From Saccharomonospora xinjiangensis XJ-54 (lineage in GTDB: Bacteria; Actinomycetota; Actinomycetes; Mycobacteriales; Pseudonocardiaceae), in contig NZ_JH636049.1 of the NCBI RefSeq assembly GCF_000258175.1, forward strand, positions 3,325,482-3,389,481: a stretch of 64,000 nt of DNA, given 5' to 3'. Below the pieces are notes generated by a model. The model saw only the letters and a program-made list of their open reading frames with translations, had not been told where the DNA came from and did no database searches. Position 1 is the stretch's first letter, and each line of letters starts with the position of its first letter. Of the stretch, positions 47,597 to 55,726 are shown in pieces. A program made the translations under genes and the position numbers.

Positions 47597-49765
47597 ATGA
47601 CTGAATCCAAGACCATCCGCTGGGAACAGGACTCCGACGGCATCGTCGTGCTGACACTCGACGACCCGAAGCAGTCGGCGAACACCATGAACGCCGACTT
47701 CCGCTCCTCGCTGCGCGTGATCGTCGATCGCCTCGAAGCGGAGAAGGACTCCATCACCGGTGTGGTGCTGACCTCGGCGAAGAAGACGTTCTTCGCTGGT
47801 GGCGATCTCAACGACCTCATCAAGGCGACGCCAGCCGACGCCGAGGCGATCACCGAGATGTCCAACGCCATGAAGCAGGACCTGCGCCGCCTTGAGACCC
47901 TGGGCAAGCCGGTCGTCGCCGCCATCAACGGCGCGGCGCTCGGCGGCGGGCTGGAGATCGCGCTGGCCTGCCACCACCGCGTCGTCGCCGATGTGAAGGG
48001 CGTCCAGATCGGACTCCCCGAGGTGAGCCTCGGCCTGTTGCCCGGCGGCGGTGGCATCGTGCGCACCGTGCGCCTGCTCGGCATCCAGAACGCCGTGCTC
48101 AACGTCCTCGTGCAGGGTCAGCGGCACAAGCCTGCCAAGGCGCTGGAACTGGGCCTGGTGCACGAACTCGTGGGTTCGGTGGACGAGCTGCTGCCCAAGG
48201 CCAAGGAATGGATCAAGGCCAACCCCGAGGCTCAGCAGCCGTGGGACGCCAAGGGCTACAAGATCCCCGGTGGCTCGCCGTCGAACCCCAAGTTCGCCGC
48301 GAACCTGCCCGCGTTCCCCGCGACGCTGCGCAAGCAGCTCAAGGGCGCGCCGATGCCCGCCCCGCGCGCCATCCTTGCCGCGGCGGTCGAGGGCGCGCAG
48401 GTGGACGTCGATACCGCGTTCAAGATCGAGACTCGGTACTTCGTCAGCCTCGTCACCGGCCAGGTCGCGAAGAACATGACGAAGGCGTTCTTCTTCGACC
48501 TCCAGCACATCAACTCCGGTGGTTCACGGCCCGACGGGTTCGAGAAGTACCAGGCGCGCAAGGTCGGTGTGCTCGGCGCGGGCATGATGGGCGCCGGTAT
48601 CGCCTACGTGTCGGCGAAGGCGGGCATCGACGTCGTCCTCAAGGATGTCTCCAAGGAGAACGCCGAGAAGGGCAAGGACTACGCCCGCAAGCTCGAAGAG
48701 AAGGCCCTGAAGCGCGGCAAGACCACCGAGGAGAAGTCGAAGGCGCTGCTGGACCGCATCGTCACCACCGGCGACGCGGCCGACCTCGCAGGCGTTGATT
48801 TCGTGATCGAGGCCGTTTTCGAGAACACCGAGCTGAAGCACAAGGTGTTCGCCGAGATCGAGGACGTCGTCAACCCCGACGCGGTGCTCGGCTCCAACAC
48901 CTCCACGCTGCCCATCACCGGCCTTGCCGAGGGCGTCACGCGGCAGGAGGACTTCATCGGCATCCACTTCTTCTCGCCGGTGGACAAGATGCCGCTCGTG
49001 GAGATCATCCGTGGGAAGCAGACCTCGGACGCCACGCTGGCGAAGGTTTTCGACTACACGTTGCAGATCCGCAAGACGCCGATCGTCGTCAACGACAGCA
49101 GAGGATTCTTCACCAGCCGCGTGATCGGCACGTTCCTGAACGAGGCCGTGGCCGCGGTGGGCGAGGGCGTCGAGCCCGCGACCATCGAGCAGGCCGGTGC
49201 GCAGGCCGGATATCCGGCACCACCGCTGCAACTCATGGACGAGCTGACGCTGACGCTGCCTCGCAAGATCCGCGCCGAGACGAAGGCCGCCGTCGAAGCG
49301 GCAGGCGGCACGTGGGTGGCGCACCCGTCGGAGGCCGTCATCGACCGGATGCTCGACGAGTTCGACCGTTTGGGCCGCTCGGCGGGCGCGGGGTTCTACG
49401 AGTACGACTCCGAGGGCAAGCGGGCCGGACTGTGGCCGGGGCTGCGGGAGGCGTTCGGCAGCGGCAGCGGCGACGTGCCGTTCACGGACCTCCAGGAGCG
49501 GATGCTGTTCGCCGAGGCGCTGGAAACCGTGAAGTGCTTCGACGAGGGCGTGCTCAACTCCGTGCAGGACGCCAACATCGGTTCGATCTTCGGTATCGGC
49601 TTCCCGGCGTGGACCGGTGGTGTGGTGCAGTACATGAATCAGTACGAGGGCGGGCTGAAGGGCTTCGTCGCGAGGGCGCGTGAGCTGGCGCAGCGCTACG
49701 GCAGCCACTTCGAGCCGCCTGCCTCGCTGGCGGAGAAGGCCGAGAAGGGCGAAATCTTCGAGTAA
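47597..49765 (+). CDS. fadB: Trifunctional/multifunctional beta-oxidation enzyme FadB (enoyl-CoA hydratase/3-hydroxyacyl-CoA dehydrogenase)
   Basis: 722 residues. N-terminal crotonase domain (about 1-210: SAKKTFFAGGDLND, NGAALGGGLEIALACHHRVV, GLPEVSLGLLPGGGG) with both catalytic Glu positions. Then a 3-hydroxyacyl-CoA dehydrogenase with NAD fold VGVLGAGMMGAGIAYVSAKA at about 330, catalytic His region FIGIHFFSPVDKMPLVEII, and two C-terminal HAD helical domains (NDSRGFFTSRVIG). It performs hydration and oxidation of enoyl-CoA and works with FadA. Size fits mycobacterial FadB. A hairpin follows the stop codon. Confidence 0.96.
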   Translation: MTESKTIRWEQDSDGIVVLTLDDPKQSANTMNADFRSSLRVIVDRLEAEKDSITGVVLTSAKKTFFAGGDLNDLIKATPADAEAITEMSNAMKQDLRRLETLGKPVVAAINGAALGGGLEIALACHHRVVADVKGVQIGLPEVSLGLLPGGGGIVRTVRLLGIQNAVLNVLVQGQRHKPAKALELGLVHELVGSVDELLPKAKEWIKANPEAQQPWDAKGYKIPGGSPSNPKFAANLPAFPATLRKQLKGAPMPAPRAILAAAVEGAQVDVDTAFKIETRYFVSLVTGQVAKNMTKAFFFDLQHINSGGSRPDGFEKYQARKVGVLGAGMMGAGIAYVSAKAGIDVVLKDVSKENAEKGKDYARKLEEKALKRGKTTEEKSKALLDRIVTTGDAADLAGVDFVIEAVFENTELKHKVFAEIEDVVNPDAVLGSNTSTLPITGLAEGVTRQEDFIGIHFFSPVDKMPLVEIIRGKQTSDATLAKVFDYTLQIRKTPIVVNDSRGFFTSRVIGTFLNEAVAAVGEGVEPATIEQAGAQAGYPAPPLQLMDELTLTLPRKIRAETKAAVEAAGGTWVAHPSEAVIDRMLDEFDRLGRSAGAGFYEYDSEGKRAGLWPGLREAFGSGSGDVPFTDLQERMLFAEALETVKCFDEGVLNSVQDANIGSIFGIGFPAWTGGVVQYMNQYEGGLKGFVARARELAQRYGSHFEPPASLAEKAEKGEIFE

Positions 49766-49939
49766 GCCTCCCCCGAGAAACCCCACGGAGTGGGGCGCCG
49801 CGGGGTGGGACGCACGGAGCGGGTTCGCAGTGTGGGGCGTCCGCGGCGTGGGGTCTCGCAGTGTGGGTCTCGCAGTGTGGGACAGGTTTCACCGTGTGGA
49901 TGAGGGCCACCGACTCGTACAGGGCCGGTGGCCCTCGCC
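49766..49939 (+). other. Repeat-rich 3' region of fadAB with hairpins
   Basis: About 170 bases. CCCCAC-GGA-GTGGGG (49781-49795) is a small hairpin 16 bases after the stop codon. Variants of a GCAGTGTGGGG-like word follow about six times (to 49882), including a perfect 14-base tandem duplication GTCTCGCAGTGTGG (49853-49880). An 11-bp hairpin (49902-49912 with 49926-49936) closes the region. Array E starts just behind it. Confidence 0.6.
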
Positions 49940-50223
49940 GTGCCTGCACTTCCTGCACTCGTGTTGGCAGTTCCTGCGCCCGTGTCCGCAGTTCCTGCAC
50001 TCGTGTCCGCACTTGCTGTACGTGTGTCGGCAGCTGCTGCACCGGGTCCGTGAGCTGTGCATCTGTTCTGTCGGCCCCGACTCGTTTCCGCATGCGCGAC
50101 GTGCTCCCGTGACCTGAGGACAGCACTCAGGCTGTAAGCGCAGACCCAACGTGCAAACATCCGTGCGCAGGCTGCGGACACGGACGTGCAGTGCAAACAA
50201 CCGTGCACAGGGTGCGGACACGG
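49940..50223. repeat. 21-bp inverted repeat array E
   Basis: Five head-to-tail units with an exact 21-base period (49940-49960, 49961-49981, 49982-50002, 50003-50023, 50024-50044). Then a decayed stretch of about 100 bases that includes the hairpin CCTGAG-N7-CTCAGG at 50113-50131. Inverse units follow at 50151-50223 with a 21/19/21 spacing. It fills the gap between convergent fadB and the TPP-enzyme gene. Confidence 0.85.
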
Positions 50224-50242
50224 CTTCCGGGGGCAGAGCCGG

Positions 50243-51802
50243 TCAGAGCAGGGGCGGCACCATGGCTTCGATGAGGTGGGGGCCCGGCTCCGAGACCGCA
50301 CGGCGGAACTGCTCCGCGAGTTGTTCGGCCGTCTTCGCCCTGGTGGCGGGGACGCCGAAGCCCTCGGCCATGCGCACGAAGTCGAGGTCCGGTGTGGACA
50401 GATCGAGCAGGCTGCCTGCCTTCGGTCCCGACGACTCCGCGCCAACCCGCTGCAATTCCATCCGCAGGATGGCGTAGGCGCGGTTGTTGAGCACCACCGT
50501 TGTGACGTTCAGGTTCTCCCGAGCCTGCGTCCACAGTGACTGGACGGTGTACAGCGCGCTGCCGTCGGACTCCAGGTTGATCACCGGGCGGTCTGGCGCC
50601 GCGATGGCCGCGCCCGTGGCCACCGGCATGCCCTGCCCGATCGCTCCTCCGGTCAACGTCAGCACGTCGTGGCGGGGGGCTCCGGCGGTGGCCATCGGCA
50701 CCAGTAATCCGGACGTGTTCGCCTCGTCGGAGACGATCGCGCCCTCGGGAAGCAGCGCGCCGATCACCTGCGCCCAGTTCTGCGGCGTCAGGTCGCCGGT
50801 CGGCAGCTCCGGCCGCTGGGCGGGCGCGAGGTCCGGTTCAACTCCCTCAGCCACCTCGTCGGCCAGCTCTTCGAGAGCCGCGACGACATCGTCGCCCACC
50901 TCGGCCAGCATGTGGACGTGGGCACCTTCCGGCACGAGGTCGCTCGCCTTGCCGGGGTAGGCGAAGAACGACACGGGAGGGCGGGTTCCCGCGACGACGA
51001 TGTGCCGCACGCCGTCGAGCTGGTAGGCCACCTGCTCGGCGAGGTAGCCGAGCCGCTCGATGTTGGGAAGGCCTGCGCCGCGTTCGATGCGGGCGGGGAA
51101 TGTCTCCGCGAACGGCTTCGCCGACGTGGCCTTCGCGATGCGGCTCAACGCGCGCATCCCGGCCTCGCGGCACCCTGCTCCGCCGACCAGCACGGCCACC
51201 GGTTCGTCACCGCGCAGAACGTCGGCGACGGTCTTCACAACGGCCGAGGCCACGGGGCGCGGCGCACGCGGGGGAACCGGCGCGGCAGGGGCACCACCTT
51301 CGCCCCACGACACGTCGGCCGGCAGGATCAGCGTCGCCACGCGACCTGGTGCGTCCTTGGCCGCCGCGACCGCAGCCGCCGCGTCGGCACCGACGTCGGC
51401 CGTGCTCGACGACCGCCGAACCCAGCCGTTCAGCGACCCGGCCAGAGCCTCGATGTCGGATTCCAGCGGCGCGTCGAACTTCTTATGGTAGGTCGCGTGA
51501 TCGCCGATCACGTTGACGACGGGCGTGTGTGCGCGGCGGGCGTTGTGCAGGTTCGCGATCCCATTCGCGAGCCCTGGACCGAGGTGGAGCAGCGTCGCCG
51601 CCGGTTTGCCCGCGACGCGGCCGTACCCGTCGGCCGCTCCGGTCACGACGCCCTCCGACAGGCCGAGCACTCCCCGCACCTGGGGCACGTCGTCGAGCGC
51701 GGCGACGAAGTGCATCTCCGACGTGCCGGGGTTGGTGAAGCACACGTCAACGTCGGCATCGACGAGAGTGTGGATCAACGACTGTGCGCCGTTCATTGCC
51801 AT
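50243..51802 (-). CDS. Thiamine-diphosphate-dependent enzyme, acetolactate synthase large-subunit family (IlvX-like)
   Basis: 519 residues with the three ThDP-enzyme domains: Pyr (FTNPGTSEMHFVAALD; catalytic Glu region GLSEGVVTGAADGYGRV), central, and PP (NLESDGSALYTVQSLW ... LNNRAY as the metal-binding motif). It resembles M. tuberculosis IlvX and benzoylformate decarboxylase-like proteins rather than a true AHAS. No small subunit gene is present, so branched-chain amino acid synthesis is unlikely; a 2-keto acid decarboxylase or lyase is more plausible. Its start lies 2 bases after the stop of the FAD oxidase gene, indicating one operon. Confidence 0.85.
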   Translation of the reverse strand: MAMNGAQSLIHTLVDADVDVCFTNPGTSEMHFVAALDDVPQVRGVLGLSEGVVTGAADGYGRVAGKPAATLLHLGPGLANGIANLHNARRAHTPVVNVIGDHATYHKKFDAPLESDIEALAGSLNGWVRRSSSTADVGADAAAAVAAAKDAPGRVATLILPADVSWGEGGAPAAPVPPRAPRPVASAVVKTVADVLRGDEPVAVLVGGAGCREAGMRALSRIAKATSAKPFAETFPARIERGAGLPNIERLGYLAEQVAYQLDGVRHIVVAGTRPPVSFFAYPGKASDLVPEGAHVHMLAEVGDDVVAALEELADEVAEGVEPDLAPAQRPELPTGDLTPQNWAQVIGALLPEGAIVSDEANTSGLLVPMATAGAPRHDVLTLTGGAIGQGMPVATGAAIAAPDRPVINLESDGSALYTVQSLWTQARENLNVTTVVLNNRAYAILRMELQRVGAESSGPKAGSLLDLSTPDLDFVRMAEGFGVPATRAKTAEQLAEQFRRAVSEPGPHLIEAMVPPLL

Positions 51803-51804
51803 GT

Positions 51805-53187
51805 CTAGTCCTCTCGGCCGAAGAGCACGCCGGGGTTCAGGATGCCCGCGGGGTCGAAAGCGCGCTTCACCCGGCTCATCAGTTCGATCTTGACTGGGTC
51901 CTCCAGCTTGAGGAAGTGTTCCTTCTTCGCCCTTCCGATGCCGTGTTCGCCGGAGATCGCTCCGCCGAGCGCCATACTCGCGGCGAAAATCTCGTGCAGG
52001 AGCTGGGAACGCTTGTCCTTGTCCTTCTGGAAGACAGCGAGGTGCACGTTGCCGTCGCCCGCGTGCCCGCAGCCGACCACGCCTGACTCCGTGCGCGCCG
52101 CGGCGGCCTGCGACTCGGCGAGAAACGCGGAGAGGGCCGATCGGGGCACGACGACGTCGATCACCTCGTCGGCGCCCGCTGCCTTGGCGGTCCAGAACGC
52201 CTTCTCCCTCGCTTCGACGAGTTTGCGCGCCGAGGGGCCTTCGAGCACGTAGACGTCGGAGGCTCCGAGTTCGGTGAGCAGGGTCCCGAGTACCTCGACG
52301 TCACCGGCGAGCCGGTCGGCGTCCCTGTTCTCCAGAGCCACGACGAGGTACGCCTGCGACGACTCGCGCACATCGTCGGGGATGCCGAGGGACAACTCGG
52401 CGGTGTGGGTGATGGCGGCCATCGTGAGCGCGTCGATGTATTCGAGGATGTGCGGCGCGAGTCCACTGGAGAGAACGCGGGGAACGGAGCTCATCACCGT
52501 GTCGAGTGCGGGGAAGGGCGCGAGGACCGTCGTGTCGTGGGGGAGGCGGGGGTGCAGTTTGACGATCACCTCGGTGGCGAGCGCGAGCGTCCCCTCAGAA
52601 CCGATGATCAACTGCGTGAGGTCGTAGCCGGTGGAGGTCTTGACTGTCCGGCCTCCGGTGCGGATCAGTTCACCCGTCGGCAGCGCGGCCTGGAGGCCGA
52701 GAATATTGTGCCGGGTGACACCGTACTTGACGGCACGCATGCCGCCTGCGTTGGTGCCGACATTGCCGCCGACACTCGCGCTCATCTCACCGGGGTACAC
52801 GGTGTAGCGGAGACCTGCCTCAGCGGCTCTGCTGTCCAGGTCGGACAGTGACACTCCGGGCTGCACCACGGCGACGTGGTTGACGGTGTCGATGTCGAGG
52901 ATCGCGTTCATGCGCTCGAACGAGACGACGAGGCCACCGGCCATGGGGCGCGCCGCTCCGGAGAGCCCGGTGCCGGAGCCTCGGGCCGTCACGGGAACGG
53001 ACTCCTCGGTGGCCAGCCGCAGGACGGCGGCGACCTCGTCGGCGGTTCCGGGTTTCACCACGTGAGCAGGCCGGACCTTGCCACCGGCAAGTGCCTCGTC
53101 GCCGGTGTAGTCGTCACCGACGGCGTCGCCGCTCGCCACGTTGTCGGCGCCGACGATCTCGGTCAGCCGCTGCGCTACGTCGCCCAT
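51805..53187 (-). CDS. FAD-linked oxidase, GlcD/D-lactate dehydrogenase family
   Basis: 460 residues. FAD-binding PCMH domain with PVTARGSGTGLSGAARPMAG and YPGEMSASVGGNVGTNAGGM. Then the FAD-oxidase C-terminal domain with GCGHAGDGNVHLAVF and SGEHGIGRAKKEHFLKLEDP. The family oxidises 2-hydroxy acids (glycolate, D-lactate, D-2-hydroxyglutarate) to 2-keto acids. It is followed at 2 bases by a ThDP enzyme that acts on 2-keto acids. Sequential oxidation of a 2-hydroxy acid and cleavage of the product is a reasonable but untested inference. Confidence 0.9.
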   Translation of the reverse strand: MGDVAQRLTEIVGADNVASGDAVGDDYTGDEALAGGKVRPAHVVKPGTADEVAAVLRLATEESVPVTARGSGTGLSGAARPMAGGLVVSFERMNAILDIDTVNHVAVVQPGVSLSDLDSRAAEAGLRYTVYPGEMSASVGGNVGTNAGGMRAVKYGVTRHNILGLQAALPTGELIRTGGRTVKTSTGYDLTQLIIGSEGTLALATEVIVKLHPRLPHDTTVLAPFPALDTVMSSVPRVLSSGLAPHILEYIDALTMAAITHTAELSLGIPDDVRESSQAYLVVALENRDADRLAGDVEVLGTLLTELGASDVYVLEGPSARKLVEAREKAFWTAKAAGADEVIDVVVPRSALSAFLAESQAAAARTESGVVGCGHAGDGNVHLAVFQKDKDKRSQLLHEIFAASMALGGAISGEHGIGRAKKEHFLKLEDPVKIELMSRVKRAFDPAGILNPGVLFGRED

Positions 53188-53255
53188 GGGCGGAGAGCCT
53201 AGTACGGTGGGGCGCCGGTCGGCTATGAATGATTCTCGCGTTTGGTGGTGAAGGG

Positions 53256-53289
53256 GCGGGGCCGGCTCCGCGCCAGGTGCCGGCCCCGC
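53256..53289 (-). terminator. Terminator hairpin after the small peptide gene
   Basis: An 11-bp perfect stem GCGGGGCCGGC (53256-53266) with 53279-53289, 26 bases beyond the peptide stop codon on the minus strand. Confidence 0.65.
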
Positions 53290-53314
53290 GATGTCATGCC
53301 ATTGCGCCCGGCTC

Positions 53315-53407
53315 TTAGATCAGCCAGCCGAGGAGGTGGGCGAGGTGTGCCAGCACGCCGGTGATCACGTCGCCTGCGGAGGTCGCGTGCATGACGATGT
53401 ACTGCAT
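53315..53407 (-). CDS. Small hydrophobic peptide gene (30 residues)
   Basis: 30 codons; the product starts MQYIVMHATSAGDVITG and ends VLAHLAHLLGWLI. It has no signal peptide of its own and is largely hydrophobic, with a potentially amphipathic C-terminal helix (two His, one Trp). Expression signals are complete: AAAGGAG six bases before the ATG, TTGACA/GAATCT promoter elements (53516-53511 and 53492-53487, spacer 18), a 14-bp palindrome at the expected transcript start, and a terminator hairpin. It might be a membrane-active peptide (bacteriocin-like or type I toxin-like) or a small membrane subunit. No export or immunity gene is nearby. Family unknown to me. Confidence 0.6.
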   Translation of the reverse strand: MQYIVMHATSAGDVITGVLAHLAHLLGWLI

Positions 53408-53762
53408 CAGGGGCTCCTTTACCAAGAGGCATTCGTAGGAAGTACTGCGAATTGGTGCGCGCACACCGCTTTCGAAAGCGAGATCGAGATTCGCACCGTG
53501 AGACACTCGCTGTCAAAGATCGGGATGTGCGGGCGGAGCCTGATGTGAAATCCCCTCAGTGTAAACACGTACGCCCTTCGTGTTTTACTGAGGGGCCAGC
53601 ATTTCCATTCGATTGTGACGATTCGTGTTCGCCCGACCGGGTCTTCTGCTGCGATGAGTCGCGGACTTCGTCGGCGCACTTCGCCCATGACACCAACGAG
53701 TTACCGCGTCAGTACGAAACGTAAAGATCGCAATAGTACCCGGTCGGGTGAACGACGAGGGT
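53408..53762 (-). other. Intergenic region upstream of the peptide gene
   Basis: About 355 bases. From right to left it holds a strong stem-loop (53552-53560 and 53563-53569 pairing with 53587-53595 and 53579-53585). Then comes the promoter of the peptide gene (-35 TTGACA at 53516-53511, -10 GAATCT at 53492-53487, minus strand). The perfect palindrome CGCTTTCGAAAGCG lies at 53467-53480. No other gene is evident. Confidence 0.55.
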
Positions 53763-54260
53763 TCACGCGCGGGCGAACGTCAGCGTCTCCCCCTCGACAC
53801 CCCGCAGCCAGAGGTCCTGCGCCGCGGCCGCCATCTCGTCGAGCCCCTCGACGATCGTGGCGAACACGTTGCCGGGCACCCAGCCGGCGTCACCGTTGAT
53901 CAGCAGGTTGTTCCGGCCGTAGAAAATGGCGAGATCCGTGGCGCCCTGTTCACTGTGGGCGGCGCTTTCCTCGTCGTAGCCGTATGCGGGATTGCCGATC
54001 TCCCATGCCTCGAACCCGAAGTAGACGACGTCGCCGGGAATGGGTGTCACGGTGGGGTTCTCCCGGCCTGGTTGCGGGTCGGCGAACGGCGGCACGAGGG
54101 TGTAGACCTCGTTGCGCGCGTACTTCGCGTGGTACGCCGAACCGCTCTGCGGCAGGGCGTCCCACACCGCCTTGCAGGTCCTCGGCGCCTCGGCGTCGAG
54201 CAGGCGGGCGCGGCACGAGACGCCACGCTTGTCGAGCGTGATGGTGATGTAGCGGGCCAA
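53763..54260 (-). CDS. DUF3830 family protein (cyclophilin-like fold)
   Basis: 165 residues. ITLDKRGVSCRARLLDAEAP, RTCKAVWDALPQSGSAYHAK, NPTVTPIPGDVVYFGFEAWE and DLAIFYGRNNLLINGDAGWV follow the DUF3830 pattern. These proteins have a cyclophilin-like barrel and tend to occur in catabolic clusters with Asp/Glu-racemase-type enzymes and aminotransferases, as here. The TTG start (54258-54260) has GAGGAG upstream. It follows gabT by 33 bases and is probably co-transcribed. The reaction is unknown. Confidence 0.82.
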   Translation of the reverse strand: MARYITITLDKRGVSCRARLLDAEAPRTCKAVWDALPQSGSAYHAKYARNEVYTLVPPFADPQPGRENPTVTPIPGDVVYFGFEAWEIGNPAYGYDEESAAHSEQGATDLAIFYGRNNLLINGDAGWVPGNVFATIVEGLDEMAAAAQDLWLRGVEGETLTFARA

Positions 54261-54293
54261 CAGGAACTCCTCGCGGGTCCGGTAAACGGGTTC

Positions 54294-55547
54294 TCAGGCG
54301 GTGACCGAGGCGACGACGTCGGTCCAGATCTCCAGCGCCTCCTCGATCTGCTCACTGGTGACGACCAGCGGCGGGATCATGCGCACGACGTTCATGAACG
54401 CGCCGCAGGTGAGCAGCAGCAGCCCTTTCTCCGCCGCTGCCTTCTGCGCCGCCTGCGCGGTCGCGGTGTCGGGCTTGCCGTCGGACGTCACGAACTCCGA
54501 TCCGACCAGCAGGCCGAGTCCCCGCACGTCACCGATGCCCGGCGTCTTGTCGCCGACCGCCTTCGCGCCGTCGAGCAGTTGCCTGCCCCGCGCCGCCGCG
54601 TTCTCGACGAGGTGCTCCTCCTTGATCACGTCGAGGGTGGCGATGGCAGCCGCGCACGAGACCGCGTTGCCGCCGTAGGTGCCTCCTTGTGAACCCGGCC
54701 ACGCCTTGCCCATGAGGTCCTTCGACGCGGCGATGCCCGAGAGCGGGAAGCCGCTGGCGAGGCCCTTCGCAATGAGCACGACGTCGGGGCGCACGTCGAA
54801 GTGCTCGTGGCCCCAGAACTTCCCTGTGCGCCCGAAACCGGTCTGGATCTCGTCAACGACGAGGAGAATGCCGTGCTCGTCGGCCCGCCGCCGCAGCCCG
54901 GCCATGAACTCGGTGTTCGCGGGCACGTAGCCGCCCTCGCCCAGCATCGGCTCGACGAAGAACGCGGCCGTCTCCTGCGGCGAGGTCTGCGTGGCGAAAA
55001 GGTAGTCCAGTTCGCGCAGTGCGAACTCCGTCGCCGTCCGCTCGTCCCAGCCGTAGTGGTAGGCGTAGGGGAACGGTGCCACGTGCACGCCGCTCATCAG
55101 CGGGGAGAAACCGGCGCTGAAGCGGGTCCCCGACGTCGTCATCGACGCTGCCGCCACCGTGCGGCCGTGGAAGCCGCCCTGGAACACGACCACGTTGGGC
55201 CGTCCCGTTGCCTGCCTGGTCAGGCGGAGCGCGGCCTCGACGGCTTCACTGCCAGAGTTGGCGAAGAAGAGCGAGTCGAGGCCCTTCGGCAGCACCTCGC
55301 CGAGCCGTTCGCTGAGTTCGAGGAGGGGCTTGTGCATCACGGTGGTGTACTGGCCGTGGATCAGCTTGCCGACCTGCTCCTGCGCGGCGGCCACGACGCG
55401 GGGGTGGCAGTGCCCGGTGCTGGTCACGCCGATACCCGCTGTGAAATCGAGGTGACGGCGTCCGCTGGTGTCGTAGAGATAGGCGCCTTCGCCGTGATCG
55501 ACGACGACCGGGGTGGCCTGCTTGAGGATCGGGGAAAGCTGGGCCAT
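54294..55547 (-). CDS. gabT: 4-aminobutyrate aminotransferase-like class III aminotransferase
   Basis: 417 residues, PLP fold type I, class III. YDTSGRRHLDFTAGIGVTST, FFANSGSEAVEAALRLTRQA (PLP phosphate), FQGGFHGRTVAAASMT, LLVVDEIQTGFGRTGKFWGH (Asp contacting the PLP nitrogen) and VLIAKGLASGFPLSG (Schiff-base Lys) are all present. It moves an omega-amino group, likely from GABA or a related amine, to 2-oxoglutarate. ATG 55547 has AAAGGAG upstream. It is divergent from a semialdehyde dehydrogenase that would take its product. Confidence 0.88.
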   Translation of the reverse strand: MAQLSPILKQATPVVVDHGEGAYLYDTSGRRHLDFTAGIGVTSTGHCHPRVVAAAQEQVGKLIHGQYTTVMHKPLLELSERLGEVLPKGLDSLFFANSGSEAVEAALRLTRQATGRPNVVVFQGGFHGRTVAAASMTTSGTRFSAGFSPLMSGVHVAPFPYAYHYGWDERTATEFALRELDYLFATQTSPQETAAFFVEPMLGEGGYVPANTEFMAGLRRRADEHGILLVVDEIQTGFGRTGKFWGHEHFDVRPDVVLIAKGLASGFPLSGIAASKDLMGKAWPGSQGGTYGGNAVSCAAAIATLDVIKEEHLVENAAARGRQLLDGAKAVGDKTPGIGDVRGLGLLVGSEFVTSDGKPDTATAQAAQKAAAEKGLLLLTCGAFMNVVRMIPPLVVTSEQIEEALEIWTDVVASVTA

Positions 55548-55656
55548 GACTGCGTGCTCCTTTGCGACAGCGGTGGTGGGCGTCGTGTGTGAGGGTGTGC
55601 TCGGGTTGACCGTGAGACGCTCCCCGCGGGCGGCGCGGGTGTGCGACCTCACGGGG

Positions 55657-55685
55657 TTGTAGATTGTCAACAATATTCGTAGCAT
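55657..55685 (+). promoter_or_regulatory. gabD promoter with a GntR/FCD-type operator in the spacer
   Basis: A -35 TTGTAG (55657-55662) and -10 TAGCAT (55680-55685) are 17 bp apart. Between them lies the palindrome ATTGT-CA-ACAAT (55663-55674), which has the TTGT..ACAA form bound by GntR family regulators. A FadR-type GntR gene occurs at 62646. Confidence 0.7.
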
Positions 55686-55726
55686 GGCACCCGCAGCGGC
55701 GCAATCAGCGACAGCAGGGAGTTTTC

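Noticed and set aside
50243..51802. Annotation as catalytic acetolactate synthase IlvB
   Set aside because: The sequence is of the IlvX/benzoylformate-decarboxylase-like branch, there is no IlvN gene, and it is coupled to a 2-hydroxy acid oxidase.
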